64,000 nucleotides of DNA. Source: Candidatus Peregrinibacteria bacterium (GTDB lineage: Bacteria > Patescibacteriota > Gracilibacteria > Peribacterales > Peribacteraceae). Within the stretch, counting starts at the first letter, position 1; every line of letters starts with the position of its first letter. The notes under the pieces were generated by a model. The model was given only the letters and a program-made list of their open reading frames with translations, made no database searches and was not told the DNA's origin. Shown here in pieces: positions 22,910 through 31,534 of the stretch. The stretch covers positions 1 to 64,000 of the forward strand of contig JAUSFD010000005.1 in NCBI GenBank assembly GCA_030649955.1, read 5' to 3'. The position numbers and the translations under genes are program-made.

Positions 22910-25270
22910 ATGCATCTCCCCGATTTGCCCTTCGTTGTCCTCGATACGGAGACGACGGGGTTCGTCCCACGGGCGCATCATGTGATCGAGTTCGCCTCGG
23001 TCCGGTTCGAGGGAGGGAAGCAGGTCGACGAGTACGAGCAGCTCTTCCACGCAGAGGACATCCCCTCGCATGTGCAGGCGATCACGCGGATACGGCCTGC
23101 GCACCTCTCGGGCAAGCCAAAATTCGAGGAGAAGCGGGAAGAGATCCTCACGCGCATCGGACCGGACACGCTGATCGTCGGGCAGAACACACCCTTCGAT
23201 CTCTCCATGCTCAAGGGGGAGGGGATCGACCTCACCGATCGACCGTGGGTGGATACTTCCATGCTCGCGTCGCTCGTCTTCCCGGAGTTGAAGAGCTACT
23301 CGCTCGGGTACGTGAGTACTGTCCTCCACCTCATGCACGAGCCGCAGCACCGCGCGCTTGGGGATGTGCGTGCGACGCTCGAACTCCTGAGCAAGTGCTG
23401 GGAGCGACTTTTAGAAGTGACGCCTGCGATGGCGGAGCAGGCGAAGGAAATCATGGAGAAGGCGTCACCGGGGTACCGGATGCTCTTCGCGGCACTCCCT
23501 CACACTCGTGCGAAATCTGCCCCCAAGTGGCTCTCTGGATCACGGCACACGCAGAGCACGGCTCCGTCGTTCCGCGAGTTCGAGCCACTCGCTGCATCCG
23601 TTCCCGCGAAGGGGAACGTGCAACTCATCGAAGAGGAGCCGGATTCGCAGGCGATCGAGCAGACCATCGCTGCTCTTCTGAAGGATGATTCCAAGCACCA
23701 CTGGGTTGCCGTGCGGAATGCGGAAACGTTCTTCCGCCGTTCCGTCGCCAAGGGTGAGGACGAGGCGATCCGCTTTCTCCATGCTCCGCAGTCGCTCCCC
23801 GATCCGGAAGCAGTGTCGCGACTCCTCGCGCAGGAAACATTCACCGCTGATGAGGCGACGCTCGCAGTCAAACTCCTGTGGTATAACCCTGTTGTTCGCT
23901 CGGATGTTCCGGTGCACGGTGGAGAGGAAGCGGTGTGGAATGGGAAGATCGCGTGCACGGAAACCTCGAAGCGATTCCGTGAGCAGCTCAAGGATCTGCC
24001 GCGCGTGCTCATCCTCGATCATCGCCAGCTGTTCCCTTTCCTCGCGGATGTGCCCGGCACACCAGAGGGTCCGGTGGATGAGACGTTCACCGAGGTAGAG
24101 GATCAGCTCCACATGGTCATTGGCGATGCGACGTACCTGGAAGATGCTGCCACCCGTGCGTACGGATGGGAGTGTCCCATCGACGATCTGCGCGCTGCTG
24201 CGGAGGGGGATGCCCTCCTCACGAAGTTCACCGATCATCTGCAGCTCTTTATCGAGAAGACGCGCTCATCTCAGGATCTGCGGTACCTCACACCATCGGA
24301 TCTCCAGGGACCGGAAGCGAAGGGACTCCGGAAACAGATCGCGGAAGTACGAGCAGCGGAACAGGCAGGGAAGGCCGATGCGCTCCTCGTCGCTGTCGAT
24401 TCGATCCTGGATCCTGTGAATCTCCAAGATCGACTCGTGTGGATCGAGCTGCGGAAGAATGGCAGCCAGTTCCTGCACTCCGTCCCCGAGCACGTCTCCA
24501 CTCTCCTGGAACGGACCCTCTACACGCGATTCCCTACAACGATGATCATTCCGAGGGGTGCCTCGGACACGCTTGCTGAAATATTACCGCCATCGCACCG
24601 CATCACGAGCCTCGCGGCTCCGGTGAAGAAGGATTCCGTCCTCTCCCTCGCGATCACGCCGAACGTCACGCTCGATCATCTCCTCACCACCCCTCTCCCG
24701 GGGAAGACTCTCATCCTCGTGCCGAGCAAGGGCACCATCGAGGATGTGTACGTGAAGTACGTGGAGTCGCTCGAAGCGAAGGGTGTCACACTCATCTGTC
24801 AGGGAGTGAGCGGCGGGCACGGGCGAATGCAAGCACAGTTCCTCGCAGCGCCGGCACCCGTTGAATGGCTCGTCACACCGTGGGCATTGGAGGCGATGGA
24901 CCTGCCTGAGGGCTGCATCGATCATTTCGTGATCTACGCACTCCCCTTCGATCACCCATCGCACCCAGTGATCAGCCGACGCGCCGCACGCTACAAGGAT
25001 GCTTTTGCCCAGTACCTCCTCCCGCGCCTCGAGCACCGGCTCTTCCGCCTCGTTCGCGCCTTCTGCCGCTCCCGCGCCGCCGGTGGCGATGTGCATGTCC
25101 TCGATGATCGCCTGCAGACGCGGTCCTACGGCCAGCGGATATCGGCGTACCTCCACAGCCTCGCCTCAGAGAAGATCTTCACCGCGGTTCCGCTCCAGAA
25201 GAAGGTGAAGAGCACACCGAAGGGGAAGCCGAAGAAGGAGGAGAGTACTGCGCAGCAGAAACTCTTCTGA
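22910..25270 (+). CDS. DEDDh exonuclease fused to a decayed DinG-type helicase
   Basis: A 786-residue protein. Residues 8-165 are a DnaQ-like 3'-5' exonuclease with all four acidic residues and the histidine: D12 and E14 (VVLDTETTG), D97 (QNTPFDLS), H147 and D152 (HRALGDV). The rest aligns with the XPD/DinG helicase layout but lacks its chemistry. I find no Walker A. The DEAH position reads GDAT (about 405-408) within an otherwise normal LEDAATRAYG context, and motif VI has lost the QxxGR (RLFRLVRAFCRSR before VLDDRL). It is probably an active nuclease with a structural DNA-binding helicase fold. TACCGT ends 7 nt before the ATG. Confidence 0.85.
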   Translation: MHLPDLPFVVLDTETTGFVPRAHHVIEFASVRFEGGKQVDEYEQLFHAEDIPSHVQAITRIRPAHLSGKPKFEEKREEILTRIGPDTLIVGQNTPFDLSMLKGEGIDLTDRPWVDTSMLASLVFPELKSYSLGYVSTVLHLMHEPQHRALGDVRATLELLSKCWERLLEVTPAMAEQAKEIMEKASPGYRMLFAALPHTRAKSAPKWLSGSRHTQSTAPSFREFEPLAASVPAKGNVQLIEEEPDSQAIEQTIAALLKDDSKHHWVAVRNAETFFRRSVAKGEDEAIRFLHAPQSLPDPEAVSRLLAQETFTADEATLAVKLLWYNPVVRSDVPVHGGEEAVWNGKIACTETSKRFREQLKDLPRVLILDHRQLFPFLADVPGTPEGPVDETFTEVEDQLHMVIGDATYLEDAATRAYGWECPIDDLRAAAEGDALLTKFTDHLQLFIEKTRSSQDLRYLTPSDLQGPEAKGLRKQIAEVRAAEQAGKADALLVAVDSILDPVNLQDRLVWIELRKNGSQFLHSVPEHVSTLLERTLYTRFPTTMIIPRGASDTLAEILPPSHRITSLAAPVKKDSVLSLAITPNVTLDHLLTTPLPGKTLILVPSKGTIEDVYVKYVESLEAKGVTLICQGVSGGHGRMQAQFLAAPAPVEWLVTPWALEAMDLPEGCIDHFVIYALPFDHPSHPVISRRAARYKDAFAQYLLPRLEHRLFRLVRAFCRSRAAGGDVHVLDDRLQTRSYGQRISAYLHSLASEKIFTAVPLQKKVKSTPKGKPKKEESTAQQKLF

Positions 25271-25271
25271 A

Positions 25272-25374
25272 ATGTAAAATGGAAAATGTAAAATGTAGAA
25301 TGAACAATGTGGAATGTCCGTTCTCTTGAATCAACATCCATTGAACATTGTAAATTTTACATTTTACATTCATC
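25272..25374. repeat. AATGTAAA/TTCTACATT word-repeat dyad
   Basis: The left arm is built from AATGTAAAATGGAAAATGTA-like words and the right arm from AACATTGTAAATTTTACATT. They are complementary around a central spacer. It lies between convergent genes. Sister blocks are at 25739, 35602 and 45398. Confidence 0.8.
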
Positions 25375-25714
25375 ACAGCGTGCTCATCGCTGGGACCTTA
25401 CATGTCACTCCCGTATCCTCCCCAAAGTCATTACATCCGGGAGGCGGTTCGCACTGCGTCGCCTTGCCATTGGTGTAGAGCACATACCGCGGCAGATCAT
25501 CGCTGCACTGTGGTAAGCACGCGTGAGGTTCCACGACGGTACCCTCGTACGCGTACGCCACAACGATCGGCTCGCCGACACATTCCTCCTCCACGATGGG
25601 TTCCTCCGGCCGCGCCTGTGGTGCCGGTCGCAGGAATGTCTGCCACACGAGCACCGCAGCGGTGAACGCCACGAGGGCGAACGTGAGGTTGAGGATGGGA
25701 GAGCGACTGGGCAT
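25373..25714 (-). CDS. Small secreted or anchored Cys-rich protein
   Basis: A 113-residue protein with one N-terminal membrane segment (LTFALVAFTAAVLVWQTFL) and an extracytoplasmic domain rich in Pro, Glu and Cys. The cysteine pattern (EEECVGEP, HACLPQCSDD, TQCEPPPGC, VTCKVP) gives seven cysteines, likely disulfide bonded. TACACT ends 9 nt before the ATG at 25714. It lies downstream of the sugar-phosphate transferase, with a repeat block between them. Family not recognised. Confidence 0.7.
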   Translation of the reverse strand: MPSRSPILNLTFALVAFTAAVLVWQTFLRPAPQARPEEPIVEEECVGEPIVVAYAYEGTVVEPHACLPQCSDDLPRYVLYTNGKATQCEPPPGCNDFGEDTGVTCKVPAMSTL

Positions 25715-25738
25715 CGGTCGGGGAGTGTACCACACAGT

Positions 25739-25816
25739 GTGAATGTTGAATGTACAATGTAAAATGTTGATTCCGAATTCTACATTCTACATTCTTCATT
25801 TTACATTCAATATTCT
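25739..25816. repeat. AATGTAAA/TTCTACATT word-repeat dyad
   Basis: GAATGTTGAATGTACAATGT on the left and TTCTACATTCTACATTCTTC on the right pair around GATTCCGAATTC. The right arm overlaps the stop of the gene ending at 25815. Confidence 0.8.
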
Positions 25817-27209
25817 AGTCGGCCCCCGCTCCTCCGAAGATCACGAATACGGTGCGCCAGAGAATCCAAAGGTCTAAGAGGGGAGACCATTCCTCGATGT
25901 ACTGGAGATCGTGGCGGACTTCCTCATCGAAGGGGAGGTTGGAGCGGCCAGAGACCTGGGCCAGGCCGGTCATGCCGGGCTTCACCGCGAAGACGCGGCG
26001 CTGCTCGAGGGAGTAGGAGGCGACTTCCTCTGGGAGGTGCGGACGCGGGCCTACGAGAGACATCTGGCCGATGAGGACATTGAACAGATTAGGAAGCTCG
26101 TCGAGCGTCCAATGACGTAGGAACTTCCCTACCTTTGTGACGCGCGGGTCGTTGCGCACCTTAAAGAGCGGACCATCCCTGCGGTGGTTGAGTTCGGTAA
26201 GCTTCGTCTTGTCGCCATCCGCTCCATGAATCATCGACCGGAACTTCAACATGGGGAACCGTCGCCTGCCTTGCCCGCCGATGCGCGGAGAGATGTAGAA
26301 AATCGGTCTTCCTGTCTCGAAGAGGATGGCGATAGCGATGCCGATGAGAATCGGCGAAAGGATGATCAGGACCACTGCACTCACGACGATGTCGAAGAGT
26401 CGCTTGAAGATCCGTCCCCACCCATCGAGAGGCGTCGGTTGGAACCGGATCATCGGGAGGAGGCCCAGGCGTTCTACCGTCAGTTGATGGGGGACATCTG
26501 CGAGGACGGGAGGCAAGAATGCGTATCCAATCTGGTGGCTGCGGCAGTAGTTGATGAGCGCGAGCGTTGCCTCACTCTGCGGATTGGGATCTGTGTGCAC
26601 CACGAGGTCGATCGTCTGCTGGTGTGTGAGACGCTTCACCGCTTCCATGTCGGGCAGGTGCCCTAGGTAGCGATAGCGTTGATCGGTTCCCAGAGTATCC
26701 AGTGCGGCGTGAGCCAGTGCCTGTCCGCCGACAGAGACGACGAGCAACCGTCCTATGCCCGTGCGCAGGAGTGACCGTTGCAAGAGAATTAGGGACGCTC
26801 TCCCCAGTGACACGAACACGACGATGAAGAAGACGGAGTGGAGGAGCAGCGCGCGCGAATAGAAGAGTTCCCGCAGCACGAGGAAGTGCCATCCCATGAC
26901 GAGCACGAGCCACAGGCCCGCGGCGACGAGTACCCGTCCGAATTCCGCCCACCCGCCGAGCGTTGCGCGAATCGTGTAGAGCTTGAGCAGTGCTGCGACC
27001 ACGAGGAAGAAGAGAATCCCCAGTGCAACGAAGGACTGCAGGTACTCCTGCACGGATGGGAGCGTCGTCGGCGGCTCCAGGAGCTGCATCCACGGGAGCA
27101 GGTCGATGCTCGCTTCGCGCAGCCGGTAACTCAGCAGCAGTGCCGCGAAGACCGCGAGAGAGTCTAAGGGGACGCGCGCGATCCCGAAGAGTGCTTCCGA
27201 TTTCTTCAT
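25815..27209 (-). CDS. Polyprenyl-phosphate sugar-1-phosphate transferase
   Basis: A 464-residue bacterial sugar transferase that starts glycan assembly on undecaprenyl phosphate. Four or five N-terminal membrane segments and a Rossmann-like CoA-binding-type region (IGRLLVVSVGGQALAHAAL) precede the catalytic domain. That domain has a re-entrant hydrophobic helix (DIVVSAVVLIILSPILIGI) and the motifs KFRSM, VGKFLRHWTLDELPNLFNVL, MSLVGPRPH and KPGMTGLAQVSGRS. The layout is that of WbaP/WcaJ-type enzymes. TACACT (27217-27222) ends 7 nt before the ATG. It probably primes the glycans made by the large cluster to the right. Confidence 0.93.
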   Translation of the reverse strand: MKKSEALFGIARVPLDSLAVFAALLLSYRLREASIDLLPWMQLLEPPTTLPSVQEYLQSFVALGILFFLVVAALLKLYTIRATLGGWAEFGRVLVAAGLWLVLVMGWHFLVLRELFYSRALLLHSVFFIVVFVSLGRASLILLQRSLLRTGIGRLLVVSVGGQALAHAALDTLGTDQRYRYLGHLPDMEAVKRLTHQQTIDLVVHTDPNPQSEATLALINYCRSHQIGYAFLPPVLADVPHQLTVERLGLLPMIRFQPTPLDGWGRIFKRLFDIVVSAVVLIILSPILIGIAIAILFETGRPIFYISPRIGGQGRRRFPMLKFRSMIHGADGDKTKLTELNHRRDGPLFKVRNDPRVTKVGKFLRHWTLDELPNLFNVLIGQMSLVGPRPHLPEEVASYSLEQRRVFAVKPGMTGLAQVSGRSNLPFDEEVRHDLQYIEEWSPLLDLWILWRTVFVIFGGAGAD

Positions 27210-27284
27210 CCGTCCTAGTGTACTACGAGCGCGTGATGGAAAGTGGTTGCTTCTCGATCATTTTTTCCACACACTGTCTCTCCT

Positions 27285-28313
27285 ATGCCCTTCCACCCCG
27301 GTAGCAAGGAGTACACCGATGAACAGCAGGAGACATTACGGGCAAGGAGTGTTGCAATGGAACCGCTCGTACAGCAGGCAGCAGCGAAGTTCTTTCAAGC
27401 ACTCGCTCGCGAGGGCAGTGCGCTCCCCGATCTCTCTCCAGAACAGCTGAAGCAGATGCGTATTCCCATCGAAGTGTCAGACATCGCCCGTTATGACGCA
27501 TCCCTCTCGCGTGTCGTGAGCCTCGCACATGAGCAGCAGAGACGATTTTCTCCCTGGGAGTGGAATTGGCAGCGTTGCAATCCTGAACTCGAGAGTGTTG
27601 TTTCCCCCTACAATGCCAAGATTACTCGCGCGGATGATGCGCGGATTCGTGCGATCCAGGATGAGCTCGCGCTCAACCCGGACGAAATGCAACTCAGTCC
27701 ACTCGAGCAGGAGCGGCTCCTCTTCTCTGTAAGTGGCAAGATGTCGTGGATGAACTACGAGCACTTCGCCGCTCCCCATTTCTTCGTTCCCGTCGATCCT
27801 TCGCTAGAAACAGGGAGTCGCATGTTTAACGTCGTTTCACCCGTTCCTGTTCGTCGCACTGTGAACGTGGGCATAGGGGGAGATTATGAAGAAATACCGG
27901 TCAGTGTTCCCCTGCAGGGCATGAAGTCGTATGACATCACTCACCCGGCACCGACATTGGGACAGGAAGTGAGTAAACAGATCCTCGTGAAGGACGAAGA
28001 CCAGGATGCATTCCTCTCTCTCTTCAATCGCACGATTCCGCTACTCGCAAAATGGCAATCAGAGCCTATCAGAGATATTCCCACATTCATGCATAATCTC
28101 CATGAGATGCTCATCATGCTCATGCGCGGAGACCAGGCACTCCATCTCGCATGGCGAGAGCGGGGGATGATGAAGATGCCCGCGATTCCTACGCAGATCG
28201 ATAACAGGACGCGCAACATTCCCATCACCTATCCGGAAGCGAATGCCTACGCTCTGCGAACGGATCTGCTGAAAGAGGACTCTCCTATTTCTGAGGTGGA
28301 GAAGTCGGCGTAA
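27285..28313 (+). CDS. Hypothetical protein
   Basis: A 342-residue soluble protein without a recognisable family. It begins MPFHPGSKEYTDEQQ, has a helical N-terminal third, a middle with YEHFAAPHFFVPVD and a C-terminal helix (FMHNLHEMLIMLMRGDQAL). No signal peptide and no obvious catalytic motif. CACACT ends about 10 nt before the ATG. It is convergent with yggT, with 9 nt between the stops. Confidence 0.75.
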   Translation: MPFHPGSKEYTDEQQETLRARSVAMEPLVQQAAAKFFQALAREGSALPDLSPEQLKQMRIPIEVSDIARYDASLSRVVSLAHEQQRRFSPWEWNWQRCNPELESVVSPYNAKITRADDARIRAIQDELALNPDEMQLSPLEQERLLFSVSGKMSWMNYEHFAAPHFFVPVDPSLETGSRMFNVVSPVPVRRTVNVGIGGDYEEIPVSVPLQGMKSYDITHPAPTLGQEVSKQILVKDEDQDAFLSLFNRTIPLLAKWQSEPIRDIPTFMHNLHEMLIMLMRGDQALHLAWRERGMMKMPAIPTQIDNRTRNIPITYPEANAYALRTDLLKEDSPISEVEKSA

Positions 28314-28322
28314 CTCGTACTG

Positions 28323-28709
28323 TCAGTCCTTCGTCGGCGTCGACCGAATGATGAGGATCAGGCGGGCGGCGAACCAGGCGATGACGGCGTAGACGATCAA
28401 CGCGACGACGATCGTGGGATCGAAGACGCTCTGGATCGTATTCTCGGCCGTAGTTGCATCTTCGATACGGGCAACATTGAAGAGTCCGGAGAACGGGAAC
28501 ATGAGGACCGCCGAGAGCGTGTAGACGACCCGTGCGAATCCACTCGCGGGATTGGCACCGAGCAGCAGCAGGAAGAACCGGAACACGAGGAGGACTTCTG
28601 CGATCCCTAGCGCGTAGTGCACCATCCGGTACACCCGATGGTCATGGATCGCGATCTCGTAGTTCGCCGGCTGCGGGCTCGCTTCCTGGATCTCCACTTT
28701 CTCCTGCAT
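28323..28709 (-). CDS. YggT family membrane protein
   Basis: A 128-residue protein with three membrane segments: IAEVLLVFRFFLLLLGANP, VVYTLSAVLMFPFSGLF and IVVALIVYAVIAWFAARLIL. The FRFxLLLxGANP and FPFSGLF signatures are those of YggT proteins (PF02325), which have been tied to osmotic or membrane stress and cell-division-site functions. The ATG at 28709 is preferred; an extended -10 (TGCTATCGT) ends 8 nt upstream. An in-frame ATG at 28739 would overlap that promoter. Confidence 0.85.
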   Translation of the reverse strand: MQEKVEIQEASPQPANYEIAIHDHRVYRMVHYALGIAEVLLVFRFFLLLLGANPASGFARVVYTLSAVLMFPFSGLFNVARIEDATTAENTIQSVFDPTIVVALIVYAVIAWFAARLILIIRSTPTKD

Positions 28710-28774
28710 AGGCCCGAACGATAGCATTGGTAGCGGCACTCCTCAATGTTCTGCTCTGAGGGCATACAAAAGAG

Positions 28775-28795
28775 GAGGATCGTATCCTCTTCTGT
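28775..28795 (-). terminator. Terminator-like hairpin after rnpB
   Basis: On the minus strand GAGGAT-ACG-ATCCTC is followed by CTCTTTT, giving a compact stem directly behind the 3' end of the RNase P RNA. Confidence 0.7.
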
Positions 28796-28796
28796 A

Positions 28797-29240
28797 TCCT
28801 GCCCCCTCATACGCCGGGTTCTGTACCCCGTAGTAGACACTGCGTGTCACTACAGGGTGATGATCATCTCTCTAGGGCGCCGGTTGCCCGGCGTCTCGAG
28901 CGGAGGGGTATGCGGCGCGACGGAACCATCGCGAACCCCGCGTACCCAAATCCTCCTTGCACCACCATGAGTTTACCGACTGCAAACTTTGGAGCCGCAG
29001 TCCTCGGTACTCCGAGGCGTTTCACTCCCCCTTGCGGGGGCTCGTCTCTGTGGCACTAGTCCTCACGCACCCTTGCCGGATATCTGTGCGTGGGCGGGCG
29101 TTACCCGCATGGCGTTCCGGTGGCTTGCCGGCCGTAGCGCAAGCGCCAGGTCGGCTGACACCCACTTCGCTTGCGCGAAGGCTGGTGCCCGGACGTTCCT
29201 CTACGTACGTGCGTACGTAGCGATCATCGAAGGAGCAGGA
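28797..29240 (-). ncRNA. rnpB: RNase P RNA
   Basis: This is the catalytic RNA that trims tRNA 5' leaders. Conserved regions in order on the minus strand are GAGGAACGTCCGGGC (CR-I, P4 5' strand), GTGCCACAGAGACGAG, GGTAAACTC and GGTACAGAACCCGGCGTAT (CR-V, P4 3' strand). P1 closes with TCCTGC/GCAGGA, and a P3-like hairpin has arms CTACGTAC/GTACGTAG. In P4 the nearly invariant A67-U359 pair (E. coli numbering) is C-G, changed on both sides. Promoter: TTGAAA (29270-29275), 17 nt, CATACT (29247-29252). Confidence 0.93.
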
Positions 29241-29246
29241 AGTCCT

Positions 29247-29275
29247 AGTATGCTCTTCCCTCAGCGAAATTTCAA
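29247..29275 (-). promoter_or_regulatory. rnpB promoter
   Basis: Reading on the minus strand: TTGAAA, an exact 17-nt spacer, then CATACT, with the RNA starting about 6-8 nt further on. It is one of the few promoters in the window with a good -35 box, fitting a strongly expressed stable RNA. Confidence 0.75.
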
Positions 29276-29463
29276 TGATATTGCACTTTTTCCGCTGTAG
29301 ATTCCTCCCTCACGAAACAGCTTGTACACTGCCAGTAGTTCACATCTTGTCGCCTTCGCTCCCCACTTCGTCCGCTGCGGCGGACTTCGCGGGGCGGGCA
29401 GTGGTAGAGAGAGAACGTCACGCTGATCGAGAATCTGATCATTCCAAAATCTCCGTACATCTT
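29276..29463. other. Gap between rnpB promoter and tRNA-Thr
   Basis: I see no gene here. A GC-rich palindromic stretch (TCCGCTGCGGCGGA with CGCGGGGCGGG) near 29368-29399 resembles the CGCCCCG/CGGGGC repeats at 19024, 51295 and 51397. Confidence 0.5.
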
Positions 29464-29538
29464 GCCGCCTTAGCTCAGTGGTAGAGCAACGCACTTGTAA
29501 TGCGTAGGTCCGGGGTTCGAGTCCCCGAGGCGGCTCCA
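29464..29538 (+). tRNA. trnT: tRNA-Thr(UGU), CCA encoded
   Basis: The acceptor stem is GCCGCCT/AGGCGGC with discriminator T and an encoded CCA (29536-29538). The D arm is TAGCTCAGTGGTAGAGCAA, the anticodon arm ACGCA-CTTGTAA-TGCGT with anticodon TGT, and the T arm CGGGGTTCGAGTCCCCG. It reads ACA codons. It is preceded by the rnpB region and followed by a small ORF. Confidence 0.97.
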
Positions 29539-29587
29539 GACATAAAGAACGTTTGTGTAATTTCTTCTACGATAGGAGAATGAGGAT

Positions 29588-29851
29588 ATGCCCGAGGCAG
29601 CTGAAAAAACCATCAGTACCATAGCAGCTGCCATGAAATGGTTTGACAGGAATATTGGCGAGTACCAAGCAGCGGAGAGGCGATTTCTGCAAGCAATTTT
29701 GGATGGGAAGATTCAAGAGATCATAGCCACCGCTGTTGATATTCCCGAAAACGAGATGGTGACCTTCGATATTGAAGCCTTGCAGGGAGAAATCCGAAAG
29801 CATGGCTTGTTGGGTTCACTCAGTCCGTCGCCTCCAACCCCACGGTCATGA
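29588..29851 (+). CDS. Small hypothetical protein
   Basis: An 87-residue protein with a helical, amphipathic first half (ISTIAAAMKWFDRNIGEY) and an acidic middle. TACGAT lies 15 nt before the ATG, and the leader contains AGGAG and GAGG, so this is one of the few starts with purine-rich sequence upstream. Its last 32 nt overlap the sufU 3' end convergently. Function unknown; it may not be expressed as protein. Confidence 0.5.
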   Translation: MPEAAEKTISTIAAAMKWFDRNIGEYQAAERRFLQAILDGKIQEIIATAVDIPENEMVTFDIEALQGEIRKHGLLGSLSPSPPTPRS

Positions 29852-30236
29852 GCCAGCTCTGCGGCTCCTCGCCTCGCGCTTTCCTCAGCGCATTCTTCAC
29901 GGTGTGCAGGCAGAGCATCGCGCACTTGAGTCGGCGAGGGGAGATGGGGACGCCGAGGAGGACGATGATATCCTCACGCTTCAGCGCCTCGATCTCGTCA
30001 CTCGATTTCCCCCGGAGTTCCTCATTCAAGATCGACATGCCCGCTTGGCTAATTGCGCAGCCGGTTCCCGTCCAGGCGAGGTCCGCAACCTGATTCTTCT
30101 CGAGTTTCAATTCTACGGTGAGCGCATCGCCGCAGGCGACGTTCACTTCCTCGTGCGCGACGGTGGGCTGCTGGAGTGCCCCCTTCCCACGTGGGTTCCT
30201 GTAGTGATCGAGGATGTTCTCTGCGTAGAGGTCCAT
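29820..30236 (-). CDS. sufU: SufU-type Fe-S scaffold / sulfur transfer protein
   Basis: A 138-residue IscU-like protein. The zinc/sulfur-accepting residues are present: C35 and D37 (VACGDA), C60 (GTGCAIS) and C105 (LKCAMLC). The insert ending in ISPRRLKC before the last ligand is typical of SufU and not IscU, so it probably takes persulfide from SufS. It starts 5 nt after the sufS stop with no Shine-Dalgarno, indicating cotranscription. Confidence 0.92.
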   Translation of the reverse strand: MDLYAENILDHYRNPRGKGALQQPTVAHEEVNVACGDALTVELKLEKNQVADLAWTGTGCAISQAGMSILNEELRGKSSDEIEALKREDIIVLLGVPISPRRLKCAMLCLHTVKNALRKARGEEPQSWLMTVGLEATD

Positions 30237-30241
30237 GATGG

Positions 30242-31456
30242 TCAGGCGAAGCGGGCGCGGGCATCGGTAATGGCGGGTCCCACGCGATCGATCTCCTCGA
30301 GCGTGTTGTAGATGCCCACACTCAGGCGGGTCGAAGCGATGATGCCGAGGCGGCGATGGAGTGGCTGCGTGCAGTGGTGTCCCGCGCGCATGCAGATGCC
30401 CTTCCTGCCAAGAATATCGGTGAGGTCATGAGGATGAATTCCCTCCACAGTGAAACTGATGCAGCTCGAACGTTCATCGACGGATCGCGGACCCAGGAGT
30501 GATACTCCATCGATGCCGGAGAGGACGGATGTCGCTCGCTTCAAGAGTTCCCGCTCGTGGGCAATGCGGTCCTTCCACGTGAACTGCTCTCCCCACTCAA
30601 TCGCGGCGCGCAGTCCGATTGCCTCGGCAACAGGTTGGGTTCCCGCTTCGAAGCGCAGAGGGATATCCGCGGGAGAGAAACCGTCCTCACGCACCTCCCG
30701 AATCATCTTCCCACCACCGAGGAACGGGGGCATCGCCTCGAGAATCTCCCGCTTCGCATACAGCACGCCGATCCCCGTCGGTCCGTAGATCTTGTGTCCA
30801 GAGAAGGCGAGGAAATCGCAGTCGAGTTTCTGCACATCAATGGGACCGTGTCCCGCAGCTTGCGCAGCATCGAGGAGAACGAGTGCCCCAGCAGCATGCG
30901 CACGACAGATGATCTCCTCGAGCGGTGGTCGCACGCCGAGGACGTTACTCAACGCGGTGATCGCGACGAGTTTGACGTCGCCCTTCGCGAGGAGACGATC
31001 GAGGGAATCGAGGAGGATGTGACCCTCATCATCGATCTCGATCCAGGCGACTTGTGCTCCTGTCTGCTCCCTACACTGGAACCATGGCACGATGTTGCTG
31101 TGGTGCTCCAGGAGTGAGACCGCGATTGCATCCTTCTTCTTCAATTGCGATCCCCAGCTGCGCGCAACGAGGTTGATCGCCTCCGTGCAGTTCTTCGTGA
31201 AGACAATCTCCTCCAGATGCTCGGCATTGAGGAATCGCTGCACCGACTTGCGCGCATCCTCGAAGGCGACCGTCGCTTCCTCGGCGAGGATGTGCATCCC
31301 TCTATGGGGATTCGCGTACGATCGCTCGTAGAATTCTCGCATCGCATCCAATACTGCCTGCGGCTTCTGCGCCGTGGCGGCGGTATCCAGGTACGTCAGA
31401 TCCTCACGTGCGAGGAGGGGAAATTGACGCCGGATTGCGGGAATAGTGAGAGCCAT
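30242..31456 (-). CDS. sufS: Cysteine desulfurase SufS
   Basis: A 404-residue PLP enzyme that strips sulfur from cysteine for the SUF system. The PLP lysine is K222 in FSGHKIYGPTGIG, H118/H119 lie in LLEHHSN, and the catalytic cysteine is C362 in RAGHHCTQPL, the class II arrangement. Length is normal. An extended -10 (TGCTACAAT) ends 11 nt before the ATG, so the leader is about 4 nt. It forms an operon with sufU, while sufB, sufC and sufD are 20-28 kb away. Confidence 0.96.
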   Translation of the reverse strand: MALTIPAIRRQFPLLAREDLTYLDTAATAQKPQAVLDAMREFYERSYANPHRGMHILAEEATVAFEDARKSVQRFLNAEHLEEIVFTKNCTEAINLVARSWGSQLKKKDAIAVSLLEHHSNIVPWFQCREQTGAQVAWIEIDDEGHILLDSLDRLLAKGDVKLVAITALSNVLGVRPPLEEIICRAHAAGALVLLDAAQAAGHGPIDVQKLDCDFLAFSGHKIYGPTGIGVLYAKREILEAMPPFLGGGKMIREVREDGFSPADIPLRFEAGTQPVAEAIGLRAAIEWGEQFTWKDRIAHERELLKRATSVLSGIDGVSLLGPRSVDERSSCISFTVEGIHPHDLTDILGRKGICMRAGHHCTQPLHRRLGIIASTRLSVGIYNTLEEIDRVGPAITDARARFA

Positions 31457-31534
31457 GCGGAGAGGCGATTGTAGCAAGTTTCCGCGGGTATTACCCCTCC
31501 TCCGCACTCGGTTACCTGCTACAATCCACGAGCT

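Noticed and set aside
28746-29220. Protein frames across the RNase P RNA locus
   Set aside because: The conserved RNA elements explain the sequence fully.
29297-29460. Second tRNA-like sequence (GGGCAGTGGTAGAGAGAG) before tRNA-Thr
   Set aside because: It resembles a D arm, but no acceptor, anticodon or T arm can be formed.
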